A stretch of 64,000 nt of DNA, taken from positions 62,001 to 126,000 of the forward strand of contig NZ_PNFA01000008.1 in NCBI RefSeq assembly GCF_002970975.1, given 5' to 3'. Source of the DNA: Microbacterium halophytorum. Its GTDB lineage: Bacteria; Actinomycetota; Actinomycetes; Actinomycetales; Microbacteriaceae. The position numbers and the translations under genes are program-made. Of this stretch, positions 7,447-19,140 are shown in pieces (position 1 is the first letter of the stretch; the number at the start of each line of letters is the position of its first letter). The notes below the pieces were generated by a model, which was not told the DNA's origin, made no database searches, and saw nothing but the letters and a program-made list of their open reading frames with translations.

Positions 7447-9867
7447 TCATGCGCAGCTGCGCTCGCCGTAGGCGGCCTCGGCCTGCCAGGAGACGGGTGC
7501 GCTGCCAACGGACGCCGTGAGCTCAGCGGTCACGGTTCCGCCAGTGACGTCGGCGCTGCGGGTGCTGAACGTGCGAGCCGCTCCCTCGCCGGGCGCGAGC
7601 TCGCCCAGCGATGCGCTCCCGGACGCCGTCCCGAGCGCGACGGTAACGGGAACGTCGGAGTCGTTGGCGAGCCTGGCGACGATGACGACCCTGCCCGCGA
7701 CGCACCGCGTGCCGGCTTCCAGCGAGACCTCTGGCATCGCAGCAGATTCGGCGAGAGCCCCGAGGCGTGCGAGCTGGTAGTTCAGCGCGCGCGCCGGCGC
7801 GTCGATCTGGTTCTGCGTGCCGAAACCGGCGGTCGCCGCGACCTCGGCCTTCGCCAATGCGCCTTGCATGTCGGACCACGCCGCCGGTGGATAGTCGGCC
7901 TCGTCGAGCGTTGCCGCGTGGGCGATGGCCGCGTCGAGCTCGCCCGCGTCGAGCGGCTCTCCCTGGGATGCGAGCGTGTCGCTGAGCAGGAAGTGGTCGA
8001 CGTCGACATGCCCACCGGCGCTCTGCGTCGCGTAGTCGAACAGGCCGACGCGGTGCCCCATGAAATGGGTCAGGCTGCCGTCGAGGTGCAGCGGCCCCAC
8101 GGCGTCACCGAGCTGGTGCCATTCCCGGCCGTCGAGGCTGTAGGAGAACGCGGTGTGCAGCTGACCAGGCACCGAGGCGAAGTCGAGATCGGCCTTGAGG
8201 TGCACCTCGGTCGCGTCTCCGAGGGGCGCCGCCCGGCCCGGTAGGAAGCTCTCGACGGCGGCATGATCGATCGACGCCGAGAACGGCTGCCCCCTGTGCA
8301 CGACGCCTACCGTGTACTCGCCGGCCACCCGTTTGACGCCGACGTAGGAGAAGTCCCGGTTGTAGGCGGCGAGGCCGGCGACGTCACCGTCGTGCATTCC
8401 GGACACGTCGAGCTTCGCCTCGACGGACTGCCGCGGCCCGAACGTGCGCTGCGAAAGCGTGTTGCGTGCTTCCTCGAGCCACGTCATGTCGTCGCCGGAG
8501 CGATGCTCGTACTCGCCGGTGACGACACTGCCCGCGGTGAGGCGGAGCCACCCGTCGCGGTCGGTCAGCGACCAGTAGCGATTGTCCGGCGCGTGGTTCC
8601 ACTGCCACGCGGGGTCGAGGTTCGAGCCGTTCCAGGCCACCTCGTCCGGGTGGGCACCTTCCCCGGCCGCATCCCACTGCTCGTCCTGGTACGCCCTGCG
8701 CGGGGCATCATTGTCGAAGTCATCGGAGGCGACGATGCTCTTCTGCCGCTCGAAGCGCTCCTGTGCCTCCGAGAGCCGGATGGGCTTGGCGAAGCTCCCC
8801 TTGACCGGAACCGTCCCCGCGTCGCCGAAAGTGGGCCAGCCGTCCTCCCACGTCGCCGGGATCAGTGCCGGGATGCGCCCCTGCGGGAAGGTGTCGCGGA
8901 AGAAGAACCCGTGCCAATCGTCCCCGCCGGCGCCGTCCGCCACGGGCACGAGGCTGCCCTGTGCGAAGCCGTTCGAGTTCAGCACGCCGCGCGATTCGTA
9001 CGGCGCGGGGTCGTCGGCGAGCCGGCCGAGCAGTTCGTCGGAACGGAACAGCGCGACCTGCCGCCCACTGCTCGGCCACGTGATCATGGCGACGTAGTAC
9101 TGGCCGTTGATCGCGAACACCTGGGCCCCTTCGAACAGCCCGCCACTGCCGACGTAGGGCTCGTCCGCATAGTCGCTGCGCCGGATGACATCCGGGTAGT
9201 CCTGCTCGATCGCGGTCAGGTCGGCGTTGAGCCGCACGGCGCTCACGCCGCCGTAGAACACATACGGCGTTCCGCCGTTCTTCTCGTCGAAGAACAGCGA
9301 AGGGTCGTGCAGGCTTCGGCCGAGAGCCGTGCGGGTCCAAGCCCCGTCCTCGATGTCCTCCGTCGTATAGACGAACGCGCCGCCGAGATTCAGGGTGTTC
9401 ACGACCACGTAGTACGTGCCGTCGTGATACCGAAGGGACGACGCCCACTGTCCGCGACCATAGGAGCTCTCGCCGTCGCGCAGGGAGAACTCGTCGCCGG
9501 CGCTCAGCCGATCGAACACGTAGTTCACGATCTCCCAATTGACGAGGTCGTACGACTTCATGATCGGGGCGCCGGGGCTGAGCTGCATCGTGGTGCTGAT
9601 CATGTAGTACACGTCGCGGCCCTCGTCGCTCTCCGCTGCGGGGACCCGCTCGACGCTCACATCCGGGACATCGGCGTTCAGCAGCGGCACCGAGTACGTG
9701 CCGTCGCCGTTGTCCGTGGTCGTGTACGACGGCTCGGGCTCCCAGCCGACGGCGGCCTGTGCGCTCTGCGCCGCGGCGACGACGCCGGCGACGACGAGAA
9801 GCGCCACGCCGGCGGCGAGCGCGGCCGCTCGGCGCAGCAGCATCCACGGGAACAGGTGAACGGACAC
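7447..9867 (-). CDS. Secreted GH43 beta-xylosidase / arabinosidase-like protein
   Basis: An 806-residue exported protein. After a hydrophobic signal segment (about residues 8-38, ending SAQA) come a GH43 propeller with candidate catalytic acids in VPDVSVE, LHDPSLF and LFEGAQVF, a beta-xylosidase C-terminal-type concanavalin-like domain (about 430-650, with the DNRYWSL and SYSLDGREW blocks), a short helical linker, and the same TRCV...RSC C-terminal domain as its neighbour. Family knowledge suggests release of xylose or arabinose from xylan fragments. Start GTG at 9867 has AAGGAGG upstream within a 16-nt leader identical to that of the next gene. Likely first gene of a LacI-controlled operon. 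Confidence 0.8.
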   Translation of the reverse strand: MSVHLFPWMLLRRAAALAAGVALLVVAGVVAAAQSAQAAVGWEPEPSYTTTDNGDGTYSVPLLNADVPDVSVERVPAAESDEGRDVYYMISTTMQLSPGAPIMKSYDLVNWEIVNYVFDRLSAGDEFSLRDGESSYGRGQWASSLRYHDGTYYVVVNTLNLGGAFVYTTEDIEDGAWTRTALGRSLHDPSLFFDEKNGGTPYVFYGGVSAVRLNADLTAIEQDYPDVIRRSDYADEPYVGSGGLFEGAQVFAINGQYYVAMITWPSSGRQVALFRSDELLGRLADDPAPYESRGVLNSNGFAQGSLVPVADGAGGDDWHGFFFRDTFPQGRIPALIPATWEDGWPTFGDAGTVPVKGSFAKPIRLSEAQERFERQKSIVASDDFDNDAPRRAYQDEQWDAAGEGAHPDEVAWNGSNLDPAWQWNHAPDNRYWSLTDRDGWLRLTAGSVVTGEYEHRSGDDMTWLEEARNTLSQRTFGPRQSVEAKLDVSGMHDGDVAGLAAYNRDFSYVGVKRVAGEYTVGVVHRGQPFSASIDHAAVESFLPGRAAPLGDATEVHLKADLDFASVPGQLHTAFSYSLDGREWHQLGDAVGPLHLDGSLTHFMGHRVGLFDYATQSAGGHVDVDHFLLSDTLASQGEPLDAGELDAAIAHAATLDEADYPPAAWSDMQGALAKAEVAATAGFGTQNQIDAPARALNYQLARLGALAESAAMPEVSLEAGTRCVAGRVVIVARLANDSDVPVTVALGTASGSASLGELAPGEGAARTFSTRSADVTGGTVTAELTASVGSAPVSWQAEAAYGERSCA

Positions 9868-9951
9868 AGATCCTCCTTGATCGATTCCGGTCGGCAAGGG
9901 CTCGCTCCGGGGAGCGGCTGGGGCTCGACCAACGCCCGCGTCCAGCGAGAG

Positions 9952-10011
9952 GTTGATCGATAAACTTCCGATCGCCCCTGGATGTTACCGGGAACATTCA
10001 CGCGATGGCAA
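9952..10011 (-). promoter_or_regulatory. GH43 promoter with two LacI-type operator palindromes
   Basis: Minus-strand promoter: TTGCCA (10006-10011), 18-nt spacer, TAACAT (9982-9987). The -10 lies inside the near-perfect palindrome ATGTTACCGGGAACAT (9982-9997), and a second CG-centred palindrome, GTTGATCGATAAAC (9952-9965), lies just downstream. Both have the size and CG centre expected of LacI-family operators, and the LacI gene starts 76 bp further on. Confidence 0.55.
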
Positions 10012-10087
10012 GGGTGCAGGCACAGATCGTTCGTGAACGCCGTGGGCCGGAGCGGAGAGACGCCCCCGGGGATGGGAAGATGAGGGC

Positions 10088-11134
10088 ATGGCGGCGAGGA
10101 ACGGCACGACCGTGACGATGCAGGACGTCGCTGCCCACGCCGGTGTGTCGGTGCAGACGGTGTCGAACGTGGTGAACGGCCGCTCGTCACGCGTGAGCGC
10201 CGCCACCCGTGACCGCGTCGCGGCGTCGATCAGCGCTCTCGGCTATCGCGTGAACCAGTCGGCGCGCTCGCTGCGGCGAGGCCGGACGGGAACCGTCGGC
10301 CTGGCGCTGCCGAAGTTCGATTCGGAGTACTACGGCGCCTTCGCGGAGGCGCTCAGCCTGCGCTTCGCGGAACGCGGCATCCGGCTCGTCACCGAGCACA
10401 CCGGCGGCGTCGTCAGCGCTGAGATCGATGCACTCGCCTCGTCCCACCTCGATGCCTACGATGGGTTCGTCCTGGCGCTGGCCACCGGCGACGCCGTGCA
10501 CCTCGAGAGCGTCAGGGCAACGAAGCCCATCGTGCTCGTCGGAGAGCGCGCCCTGACCAGCCGCTTCGATCACCTCTTGATGGACAACGTCGGCGGTGCG
10601 AAGGCGGCGACCCAGCTCCTGCTGCGCCACGGGGCGCGCCGGATCGTCGCTCTCGGCGGGACGACGAGTCACGAGGAGAGCATGCACAGCCTGCGGACCC
10701 GTGGGTACCTCGAAGCTCTGTCCGCTGCGGGCGTCGGCGCGGACCCCGGTCTGGTCGTCTCATCCGGCTTCGATCAGGCCGGCGGCTTCGAGGGACTGCA
10801 ACGGATGATCGCGCGCGGCGGCAGATTCGATGCGGTCTTCGCCGTCACTGATGCCGCCGCCATCGGCGCGCTGCGAGCGCTGGCGGATGCCGGGCTGCGC
10901 GTGCCGAACGACGTGGAGGTCATCGGCTTCGACAACGTCGATGCGGGCGCGTACTCGACGCCGCGGCTGACCACCGTCGACCCGGACAACGACGCCAGGG
11001 CGGATTCCGTCGTCGAGCTGATGATGGCCCGCTTCGAAGAAGGCGCCGCGCCCCTGGAGCGCCGGATCGTGGTGCACCCCGCGGCGCTCATCGAGCGCGA
11101 ATCGACCCGCTCGGAAGCGACTCAGCCGCGATGA
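10088..11134 (+). CDS. LacI-family transcriptional regulator
   Basis: A 348-residue repressor-type protein. Residues 10-60 form the LacI helix-turn-helix and hinge (MQDVAAHAGVSVQTVSNVVN, then LGYRVNQSARSLR). Residues about 65-340 are a periplasmic-binding-protein-like sugar-sensing domain ending with the typical IGFDNVD and LTTVDPD blocks. It is divergent from the two secreted GH43 genes, whose promoter carries matching palindromes, so it most likely represses them until a xylo- or arabino-oligosaccharide binds. The ligand is inferred from context only. Its 3' end nearly abuts the convergent aminotransferase gene. Confidence 0.88.
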   Translation: MAARNGTTVTMQDVAAHAGVSVQTVSNVVNGRSSRVSAATRDRVAASISALGYRVNQSARSLRRGRTGTVGLALPKFDSEYYGAFAEALSLRFAERGIRLVTEHTGGVVSAEIDALASSHLDAYDGFVLALATGDAVHLESVRATKPIVLVGERALTSRFDHLLMDNVGGAKAATQLLLRHGARRIVALGGTTSHEESMHSLRTRGYLEALSAAGVGADPGLVVSSGFDQAGGFEGLQRMIARGGRFDAVFAVTDAAAIGALRALADAGLRVPNDVEVIGFDNVDAGAYSTPRLTTVDPDNDARADSVVELMMARFEEGAAPLERRIVVHPAALIERESTRSEATQPR

Positions 11135-11144
11135 GCACGACCGC

Positions 11145-12371
11145 CTACTGCTTGTAGCTCGCGAGGAAGTTGCCGAGGCGCTCGATCGCCTCGCCGATCA
11201 CGCGGGGCTCCGGCAGCGTCACGATGCGCAGGTGGTCGGGAGTGGCCCAGTTGAAGCCCGTGCCCGGGACGAGCAGGACGTGCTCTGCCACGAGGAAGTC
11301 GTAGACGAGCTTCGAGTCGTCGTGGATCTCGTGCACCTCGGGGTCGAGCCGCGGGAACGCGTACAGGGCGCCCTTCGGCTGCACGCAGCTCACGCCGTCG
11401 ATCGCGTTCAGGCCCTCCCAGGCGACGTCGCGCTGCTCGTGCAGCCGGCCGTCGGGCGCGATGAGCGCGTCGATCGACTGCGCGCCCGTGAGCGCAGCGA
11501 TGACGCCGTGCTGGGCCGGCACGTTCGCGCACAGGCGCGTCGAGGCCAGCAGTTGGATGCCCTCGAGGAAGCCCTTCGCGTGCTCGCGCGGGCCCGTGAT
11601 CACGAGCCATCCGGAGCGGAACCCCGCCACGCGGTACGTCTTCGAGAGGCCGTTGAACGTCAGGCACAGCAGGTCGGGAGCGATCGTCGCCGTCGGGATG
11701 TGCTCGGCGTCGTCGAACAGGATGCGGTCGTAGATCTCGTCGCTCAGCACGAGCAGCGAGTTCTCGCGCGCGATCTGCACGAGTCCCTCGAGCACCTCCC
11801 TGCCGTACACGGCGCCCGTCGGGTTGTTCGGGTTGATCACCACGATCGCCTTGGTGTTCGGCGTGATCTTCGACCGGATGTCGTCGAGGTCGGGCTGCCA
11901 GCCGTTCTGCTCGTCGCACACGTAGTGCACGGGCGTGCCGCCGGCGAGGCTCGTCATCGCCGTCCAGAGCGGGTAGTCGGGGCTCGGGATGAGCACCTCG
12001 TCGCCCGTGTCGAGCAGTGCCTGCATCGTCATGGTGATGAGCTCGGAGACGCCGTTGCCGAGGTACACGTCGTCGACGTCGACCTGGGGGAAGCCCTCTT
12101 CGTTCTCGTACCGGCTCGCGATGGCGCGGCGGGCGCCGAGGATGCCTCGGCTGTCGCTGTAGCCGTGGGCGTGCGGGATCGTCTCGATCATGTCGCGCAC
12201 GATCTGGTGCGGCGCGTCGAAGCCGAAGATCGCCGGGTTGCCGGTGTTGAGCTTCAGGATGTTGTGGCCGTCGGCCTCCAGCGCCGTCGCGGCCTCCAGC
12301 GCTGCGCCCCGGATCTCGTACAGCACGTTCTTCAGCTTCGAGGATTGATCCAGGGTGCGCAGATTGCTCAT
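11145..12371 (-). CDS. PLP-dependent class I/II aminotransferase (AlaA-like)
   Basis: A 408-residue fold-type I aminotransferase. The PLP-binding lysine is in the GLSKTYRVAGFRSGW block; the substrate/cofactor motifs NPNNPTGAVY and SDEIYDRI are also present. The start, SKLKNVLYEIRG and NTGNPAIFGF are characteristic of the alanine-pyruvate aminotransferase AlaA group, so pyruvate/glutamate to alanine/2-oxoglutarate is the likely reaction; other amino acids are possible. ATG at 12371 is preferred to an ATG 13 codons earlier because TATCCT sits exactly 6 nt before it and homologues begin near this SSKLKNV segment. It follows secA but is separated by a terminator. Confidence 0.82.
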   Translation of the reverse strand: MSNLRTLDQSSKLKNVLYEIRGAALEAATALEADGHNILKLNTGNPAIFGFDAPHQIVRDMIETIPHAHGYSDSRGILGARRAIASRYENEEGFPQVDVDDVYLGNGVSELITMTMQALLDTGDEVLIPSPDYPLWTAMTSLAGGTPVHYVCDEQNGWQPDLDDIRSKITPNTKAIVVINPNNPTGAVYGREVLEGLVQIARENSLLVLSDEIYDRILFDDAEHIPTATIAPDLLCLTFNGLSKTYRVAGFRSGWLVITGPREHAKGFLEGIQLLASTRLCANVPAQHGVIAALTGAQSIDALIAPDGRLHEQRDVAWEGLNAIDGVSCVQPKGALYAFPRLDPEVHEIHDDSKLVYDFLVAEHVLLVPGTGFNWATPDHLRIVTLPEPRVIGEAIERLGNFLASYKQ

Positions 12372-12377
12372 CGACCC

Positions 12378-12383
12378 AGGATA
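12378..12383 (-). promoter_or_regulatory. Putative leaderless -10 of the aminotransferase gene
   Basis: TATCCT on the minus strand, 6 nt before the ATG at 12371. Confidence 0.45.
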
Positions 12384-12431
12384 CGCGCGCACCCGGCGTG
12401 CCCCGTGCATCCGGATGTCGGCGCATATGCG

Positions 12432-12470
12432 ACGGCGGGCGGCCCCGGATCATCCGGAGCCGCCCGCCGT
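12432..12470 (-). terminator. secA terminator hairpin
   Basis: Outer arms ACGGCGGGCGGC (12432-12443) and its complement (12459-12470) enclose a second CCGGA/TCCGG stem. It lies just after the secA stop codon and before the aminotransferase promoter. Confidence 0.7.
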
Positions 12471-12484
12471 GCGGCGCGTGCGCG

Positions 12485-15235
<2,751 letters not shown>

Positions 15236-15378
15236 GTGTCTTCTCCTCATCGGCCGCCGCGCACTGCGCCGCCGCCGGGTTCTGCTCGTCCCGCACCTGC
15301 CCGGTGCGGACATACCCTGCCATGTTATCCGCCCGTGACTATGGGGCGGCACAGCATCATCCGGATCGCAGCGCGCGC

Positions 15379-15430
15379 TTGCGGCCTGCTTTCCCGGTAT
15401 GCATATACTCGGCACATGCTTTCCGGGAAA
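15379..15430 (+). promoter_or_regulatory. padR promoter region with inverted repeat
   Basis: TTTCCCGG (15390-15397) and CCGGGAAA (15423-15430) form a perfect 8-bp inverted repeat around an AT-rich TATGCATATACT element. It is a plausible autoregulatory operator for the PadR-type gene that starts 31 bp downstream. Confidence 0.4.
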
Positions 15431-15460
15431 TGGATTCCGGATGAGCGCGGAGGAGACACG

Positions 15461-16063
15461 ATGTCGGTGAAGCTGAGCCTGTTGGCGATCCTCGACCAGG
15501 GCCCCTGCTACGGCTACCAGCTGCGGGCGGAGTTCGACCGCCGCACGGGGTCGACGTGGCCGCTGAACGTCGGGCAGATCTACAACACACTCGAGCGCCT
15601 CGAGCGCGACGGACTCGTCGAGCGCGACGACGCGGACGAGAACGGTCACGTGTTCTGGCGGATCACCGACGCGGGCTCGGCCGAGGTGAGCGGCTGGCTC
15701 GGCGCCCCCGTCGAACGGGCGGCCGGGACCCGCGACGAGCTGGCGGTCAAGCTGTCCCTCGCGGCGACACTGCCGGGCGTCGACGTCGCCGCCGTCATCC
15801 GGACGCAGCGCCGGGCGACGTCGGAGCGATTGCGCGAGCTGCGGCGCGCGGCGCACGCCGCGGCGGACCAGGGCGGCCCCGAGGAGCTGGCCCGATCGCT
15901 CGTCACCGACTCCGTGCTGTTCGCGGCCGAGGCCGAGGAGCGCTGGCTCGATCACGCCGAACGACGGCTGTCGGCGCACCCCGACCATGCGATGGCGCTC
16001 GAGCTCTCGAGCGAGCGGCCGAAGCGCGGGCGGCCGGTCCGCGCACACGCACCCCGGCCATAG
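15461..16063 (+). CDS. PadR-family transcriptional regulator
   Basis: A 200-residue regulator. The N-terminal winged helix has the PadR hallmarks: [16 protein letters not shown], then [17 protein letters not shown], then a wing ending in WRITDAG. The C-terminal helical domain (about 90-185) would dimerise. PadR proteins usually repress efflux, detoxification or membrane genes and often themselves; no such target is adjacent, so the regulon is unknown. ATG at 15461 is preceded by GGAGGAG. An inverted repeat around the promoter suggests autoregulation. The next gene starts 22 bp downstream but has its own -10 element. Confidence 0.88.
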   Translation: MSVKLSLLAILDQGPCYGYQLRAEFDRRTGSTWPLNVGQIYNTLERLERDGLVERDDADENGHVFWRITDAGSAEVSGWLGAPVERAAGTRDELAVKLSLAATLPGVDVAAVIRTQRRATSERLRELRRAAHAAADQGGPEELARSLVTDSVLFAAEAEERWLDHAERRLSAHPDHAMALELSSERPKRGRPVRAHAPRP

Positions 16064-16073
16064 AGAACGTCCG

Positions 16074-16079
16074 TAGGAT
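16074..16079 (+). promoter_or_regulatory. Putative leaderless -10 of the coiled-coil gene
   Basis: TAGGAT, 6 nt before the ATG at 16086. Confidence 0.45.
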
Positions 16080-16085
16080 TCCCCT

Positions 16086-17432
16086 ATGGGTTTCTGGGGC
16101 AAGCGGCTGCGCAGTGCGATCGACAACCGGGGCGAGGACGGCCAGCAGACGGCCGAGGACGCCGATCTCGCCCGCCGCGCGCGCGTCGCCCTGGTCGCGA
16201 CCGACGAGCGCATCCGGTCGACGTCCGATGAGGTCGCGTTCGCGCAGGCCGAGCTCGGAGACGAGGCGACCAAGGGCATCCGCGAGGGCCTCGACGCCGT
16301 GCGCACGCACATGGGCGAGGCGTTCCAGCTGCACCAGCTCAACCACGACGACATCCCCGACACGGCCGAGGAGCTGCGCACGCGCAACGCGCGGATCGTG
16401 CAGCTGTGCGAGTGGGCGGAGAACGTGCTCGACGAGCGCACGGAGGCGCTCAAGGAGAAGGTCGAGAAGGTCCGCCGCGCGCCGCAGATCATCGACGGCG
16501 TGCGGCGCGAGGCCGAGGATCTGCGCGCCCGCATCCCCCAGGCCCGCGAGGTCGTCGACCGCCTCACGGGCCGCTACAGCGCCGCCGCGATGCAGCGAGT
16601 GTCGTCGAACCCGGATGAGGCGGAGCAGCTCCTCGACTTCGCCATCCGGTCGGCCGGGGTCGCCGAGCGGCGACGCGACGACGGCCGCACCGCCGACTCG
16701 CTCGTCGCGGTCGAGACCGCGACGGAGTCCGTCCGGCGCGCGAAGAGCATCCTCGACGGCGTCGAGGACTTCGAGATCGAGGCGATGCGGGCGCAGTCGA
16801 CCATCGCGGACGTCGTGGCCGACTCGCGCGGCGACATCGTCGAGGCGCGGCGCGCTCAGCAGACCCCCGAGGTGACCGCGGCGATCGCCGACCTCGAACG
16901 GGCGCTCGCCGAGCTGCCGGGCGCCGGCGCGTCGACCGATCCCTTCGACGACCTCGCGCGCGTCAGCGAAGCCAACGCCGCCCTCGACGCGGCGATCGAC
17001 AAGGCGCGCGACCGCGCGGCGAACCCCGTGCCGAGCGTCGACCACGTGCGCCACGAGCTCGACGCCGCCGACCGAGCCATCGGCGTGGCCCGCAGCGTGA
17101 TCGGCGGGCACCGCGGCCACATCGGCGCCGACGCCCGTACGCGCCTCGCCGAGGCCGAGCGGCTGCGCATCGACGCCGAGCAGCGCATCGCGAGCGAGGA
17201 CACGCGCCGCGAGGCGCAGTCGATGGCCAGGCGCGCTGGGCAGCTCGCGAACGAGGCCCTGCAGCTCGCCCAGAAGGACATCGACGCCGAGCGCCGCGGC
17301 GGCGGCTGGGACAACGACGACTGGGGCATGGGCGGCGGCCGCGGCGGCATGGGCGGCATGGGAGGCGGCATCCTGGGCCCTGCCGTCGGCGGCCTGCTCC
17401 TCGGCGGGCTCATCGGCGACATGTTCGACTGA
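16086..17432 (+). CDS. Coiled-coil protein with glycine-rich C-terminal hydrophobic tail, unknown function
   Basis: A 448-residue protein dominated by long charged helices (about residues 15-400, rich in Glu, Arg, Ala and Asp; probable coiled coils). A Gly/Met-rich linker and a short hydrophobic segment ([14 protein letters not shown]) follow just before the C-terminus. It resembles the helical region that follows the TPM domain in actinobacterial TPM-domain proteins, but no TPM domain or export signal is present here, so it may be a cytoplasmic or membrane-attached relative. Function is not known. It converges on hpf across a strong hairpin. TAGGAT 6 nt before the ATG supports the start. Confidence 0.7.
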   Translation: MGFWGKRLRSAIDNRGEDGQQTAEDADLARRARVALVATDERIRSTSDEVAFAQAELGDEATKGIREGLDAVRTHMGEAFQLHQLNHDDIPDTAEELRTRNARIVQLCEWAENVLDERTEALKEKVEKVRRAPQIIDGVRREAEDLRARIPQAREVVDRLTGRYSAAAMQRVSSNPDEAEQLLDFAIRSAGVAERRRDDGRTADSLVAVETATESVRRAKSILDGVEDFEIEAMRAQSTIADVVADSRGDIVEARRAQQTPEVTAAIADLERALAELPGAGASTDPFDDLARVSEANAALDAAIDKARDRAANPVPSVDHVRHELDAADRAIGVARSVIGGHRGHIGADARTRLAEAERLRIDAEQRIASEDTRREAQSMARRAGQLANEALQLAQKDIDAERRGGGWDNDDWGMGGGRGGMGGMGGGILGPAVGGLLLGGLIGDMFD

Positions 17433-17447
17433 TCGCGCGCGGCGCGG

Positions 17448-17483
17448 CCGAGGCCCCGATGGAGTGCTCCATCGGGGCCTCGG
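17448..17483. terminator. Bidirectional terminator hairpin
   Basis: Sixteen-bp perfect arms (17448-17463 and 17468-17483; core GAGGCCCCGATGGA) with a 4-nt GTGC loop, between the convergent coiled-coil and hpf genes. Confidence 0.75.
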
Positions 17484-17498
17484 TGCGTCGGCGGTCGG

Positions 17499-18152
17499 CT
17501 ATGCGGCGACGGCCTGCGGCTGGGCCTGGGTCGTCAGGCTGATGACGCCGTAGTCCCATCCGCGCCGGCGGTATACGACGCTCGGGTGGTCGGTTCGCGA
17601 ATCGATGAACAGGAAGAAGTCGTGGCCGACGAGCTCCATCCGGTCGACGGCGTCCTCGACGCTCATCCATTCGGGCTGGAACTCCTTGGTGCGGATCACG
17701 ACGGGCGAGTAGGGCTCCTCCTCCGCGCCCTCGGCGACCGGGATCGTGCCGGTGGCGACCGCGTGGATGACGTCGGCCGGCGCCGGCTGCACGTCGATGC
17801 CCTCGAGCGAGCCGGTGCCCTTCTCGAAGTGCGCGTGCTTGGGGTGCATCCGGCCGCGGACCCTCTTGTCCTTGGCCCTGCGCACCTGTTCGATCAGCTT
17901 GTCGATCGCCATCTCGAAGGCGGCGAACTTGTCGCCGTCGCGGGCCTCCGCCCGGACGAGCGGCCCTTTCCCCTCGAGGGTGAGCTCGACCGTCTCCTCC
18001 TCCACGCGGTTGCGGTGCAGGCGATGCGTGACCTTGACGCCGAGGGACTGAGCGCGCGGGGCGATGTTCTCGACCCGTTCTGCCTTGTCCTCGACCACGC
18101 TGCGGAAGCGGTCGCTGATGCTCACGCCGACTCCCGTGATGTCGATGTCCAT
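17499..18152 (-). CDS. hpf: Long-form ribosome hibernation promoting factor
   Basis: Binds the 30S subunit and dimerises 70S ribosomes into inactive 100S particles in stationary phase. The 217-residue protein has both parts of long HPF: an N-terminal S30AE/YfiA domain (about 1-105, starting MDIDITGVGVSISD) and a C-terminal dimerisation domain (about 155-205) with the conserved EFQPEWMSVEDAVDRMELVGHDF-like block ending in FLFIDS and YRRRGWDYGVI. ATG at 18152 has GGGAGA upstream. Its position between comF and secA is the usual actinobacterial order. Confidence 0.93.
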   Translation of the reverse strand: MDIDITGVGVSISDRFRSVVEDKAERVENIAPRAQSLGVKVTHRLHRNRVEEETVELTLEGKGPLVRAEARDGDKFAAFEMAIDKLIEQVRRAKDKRVRGRMHPKHAHFEKGTGSLEGIDVQPAPADVIHAVATGTIPVAEGAEEEPYSPVVIRTKEFQPEWMSVEDAVDRMELVGHDFFLFIDSRTDHPSVVYRRRGWDYGVISLTTQAQPQAVAA

Positions 18153-18344
18153 TGGTGTCTCCCATCCGGTCGGCGCATCCGCCGACCCTTACTCGGGCGA
18201 CCTGGCGTCGCGTTCCACAAAACATAGCCCCGCATTCGCCCTCCTGTCACTAGCCGATTGCGCCGTGTTTCCCACGCGTTCGCCCGCCGCGGATAGGCCC
18301 GCGTTTCGGGGTTCCGCGTCGGTCGCGGAGTCGATAGTGTGGGG

Positions 18345-19007
18345 TCACTCTGTGGTCGATTCGGCCCTCGGGTCGGCCCGCCGGGGCGTCGCCGCCGCGA
18401 CCGCCGCACCGAGCACCTCGTAGCCGGCCGCCCGCAGCGCCCGTGCCGCTTCGTCGCAGGTCGCTCCCGTTGTCACGACGTCGTCGACGACCACGACGGG
18501 GGCGACCCCCTGGCCCGCCCTGATGGCGCGCATGGACCCCTCGGCGTTCCGGATGCGCTCGTCGCGGCCCAGCGCGCGCTGATCGCTCACCGCGAACGCC
18601 GGCCGGAGCAGGCGCACGGTCGGCGCGCCGGCCCGGCGCGCGAGCAGCTCGGGCACCCGGTAGCCGCGCGAGCGCATCGATCGCCTCGTCGTCGGCACCG
18701 GCACGAACACGGCCCGCTCCGCGTCGCGCACCGCCGCGGAGAGCGCCGCCCTCATCGCAGGGGCCAACGCGCGGGCGAGGTCGGTGCGCCCCCTCTTCAG
18801 CTCGCGCAGGACGCCGGCCGGCACCCCCTCGAAGCGCAGCGCGGAGTGCACGACGAGCCCGGAGCGCAGCGTGCGCGCCGCTGGCGCGGGTGCGAGCGCG
18901 CTTCCGCACGCGCGGCAGAGCGGCTCCCCCAGCTCCCCGCACCCGGGGCACGCGACGGGGAGCAGCAGCGAGGCCGCCTCGACGAGGCTCGCGCGCACCG
19001 GTTCCAC
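18345..19007 (-). CDS. comF: ComF-family phosphoribosyltransferase-like protein
   Basis: A 220-residue ComF-type protein. The N-terminus has a zinc-ribbon pattern, Cys20/Cys23/Cys31/Cys34 (CPGCG...CRACG). The C-terminal half is a type I PRTase fold with the PRPP-binding loop VVVVDDVVTTGAT. In naturally transformable bacteria ComF takes part in DNA uptake; in Actinobacteria its substrate and role are not established. GTG start at 19007 is preceded by GGGGGA. Normally adjacent to lpqB; here the adjacent lpqB is only a 3' fragment because of the insertion at 19.1-22.7 kb. Confidence 0.88.
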   Translation of the reverse strand: MEPVRASLVEAASLLLPVACPGCGELGEPLCRACGSALAPAPAARTLRSGLVVHSALRFEGVPAGVLRELKRGRTDLARALAPAMRAALSAAVRDAERAVFVPVPTTRRSMRSRGYRVPELLARRAGAPTVRLLRPAFAVSDQRALGRDERIRNAEGSMRAIRAGQGVAPVVVVDDVVTTGATCDEAARALRAAGYEVLGAAVAAATPRRADPRAESTTE

Positions 19008-19052
19008 TCCCCCAGCTTGCGCGGCTCGCGCGGCCCCCGCTCCCCGAATCCC

Positions 19053-19113
19053 GTCGCGGTCGCAGAATCCGCGCCGTCGACGGCCGGGAGAGCGCGTCGT
19101 CTGCGACCGCGGC
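19053..19113 (-). terminator. Imperfect hairpin downstream of the lpqB fragment
   Basis: GTCGCGGTCGCAGA (19053-19066) pairs with 19100-19113 with a single mismatch. It probably represents the original terminator or spacer between lpqB and comF. Confidence 0.35.
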
Positions 19114-19140
19114 GGTCGGGGCCGCGGGGCGGGGCCGGGG

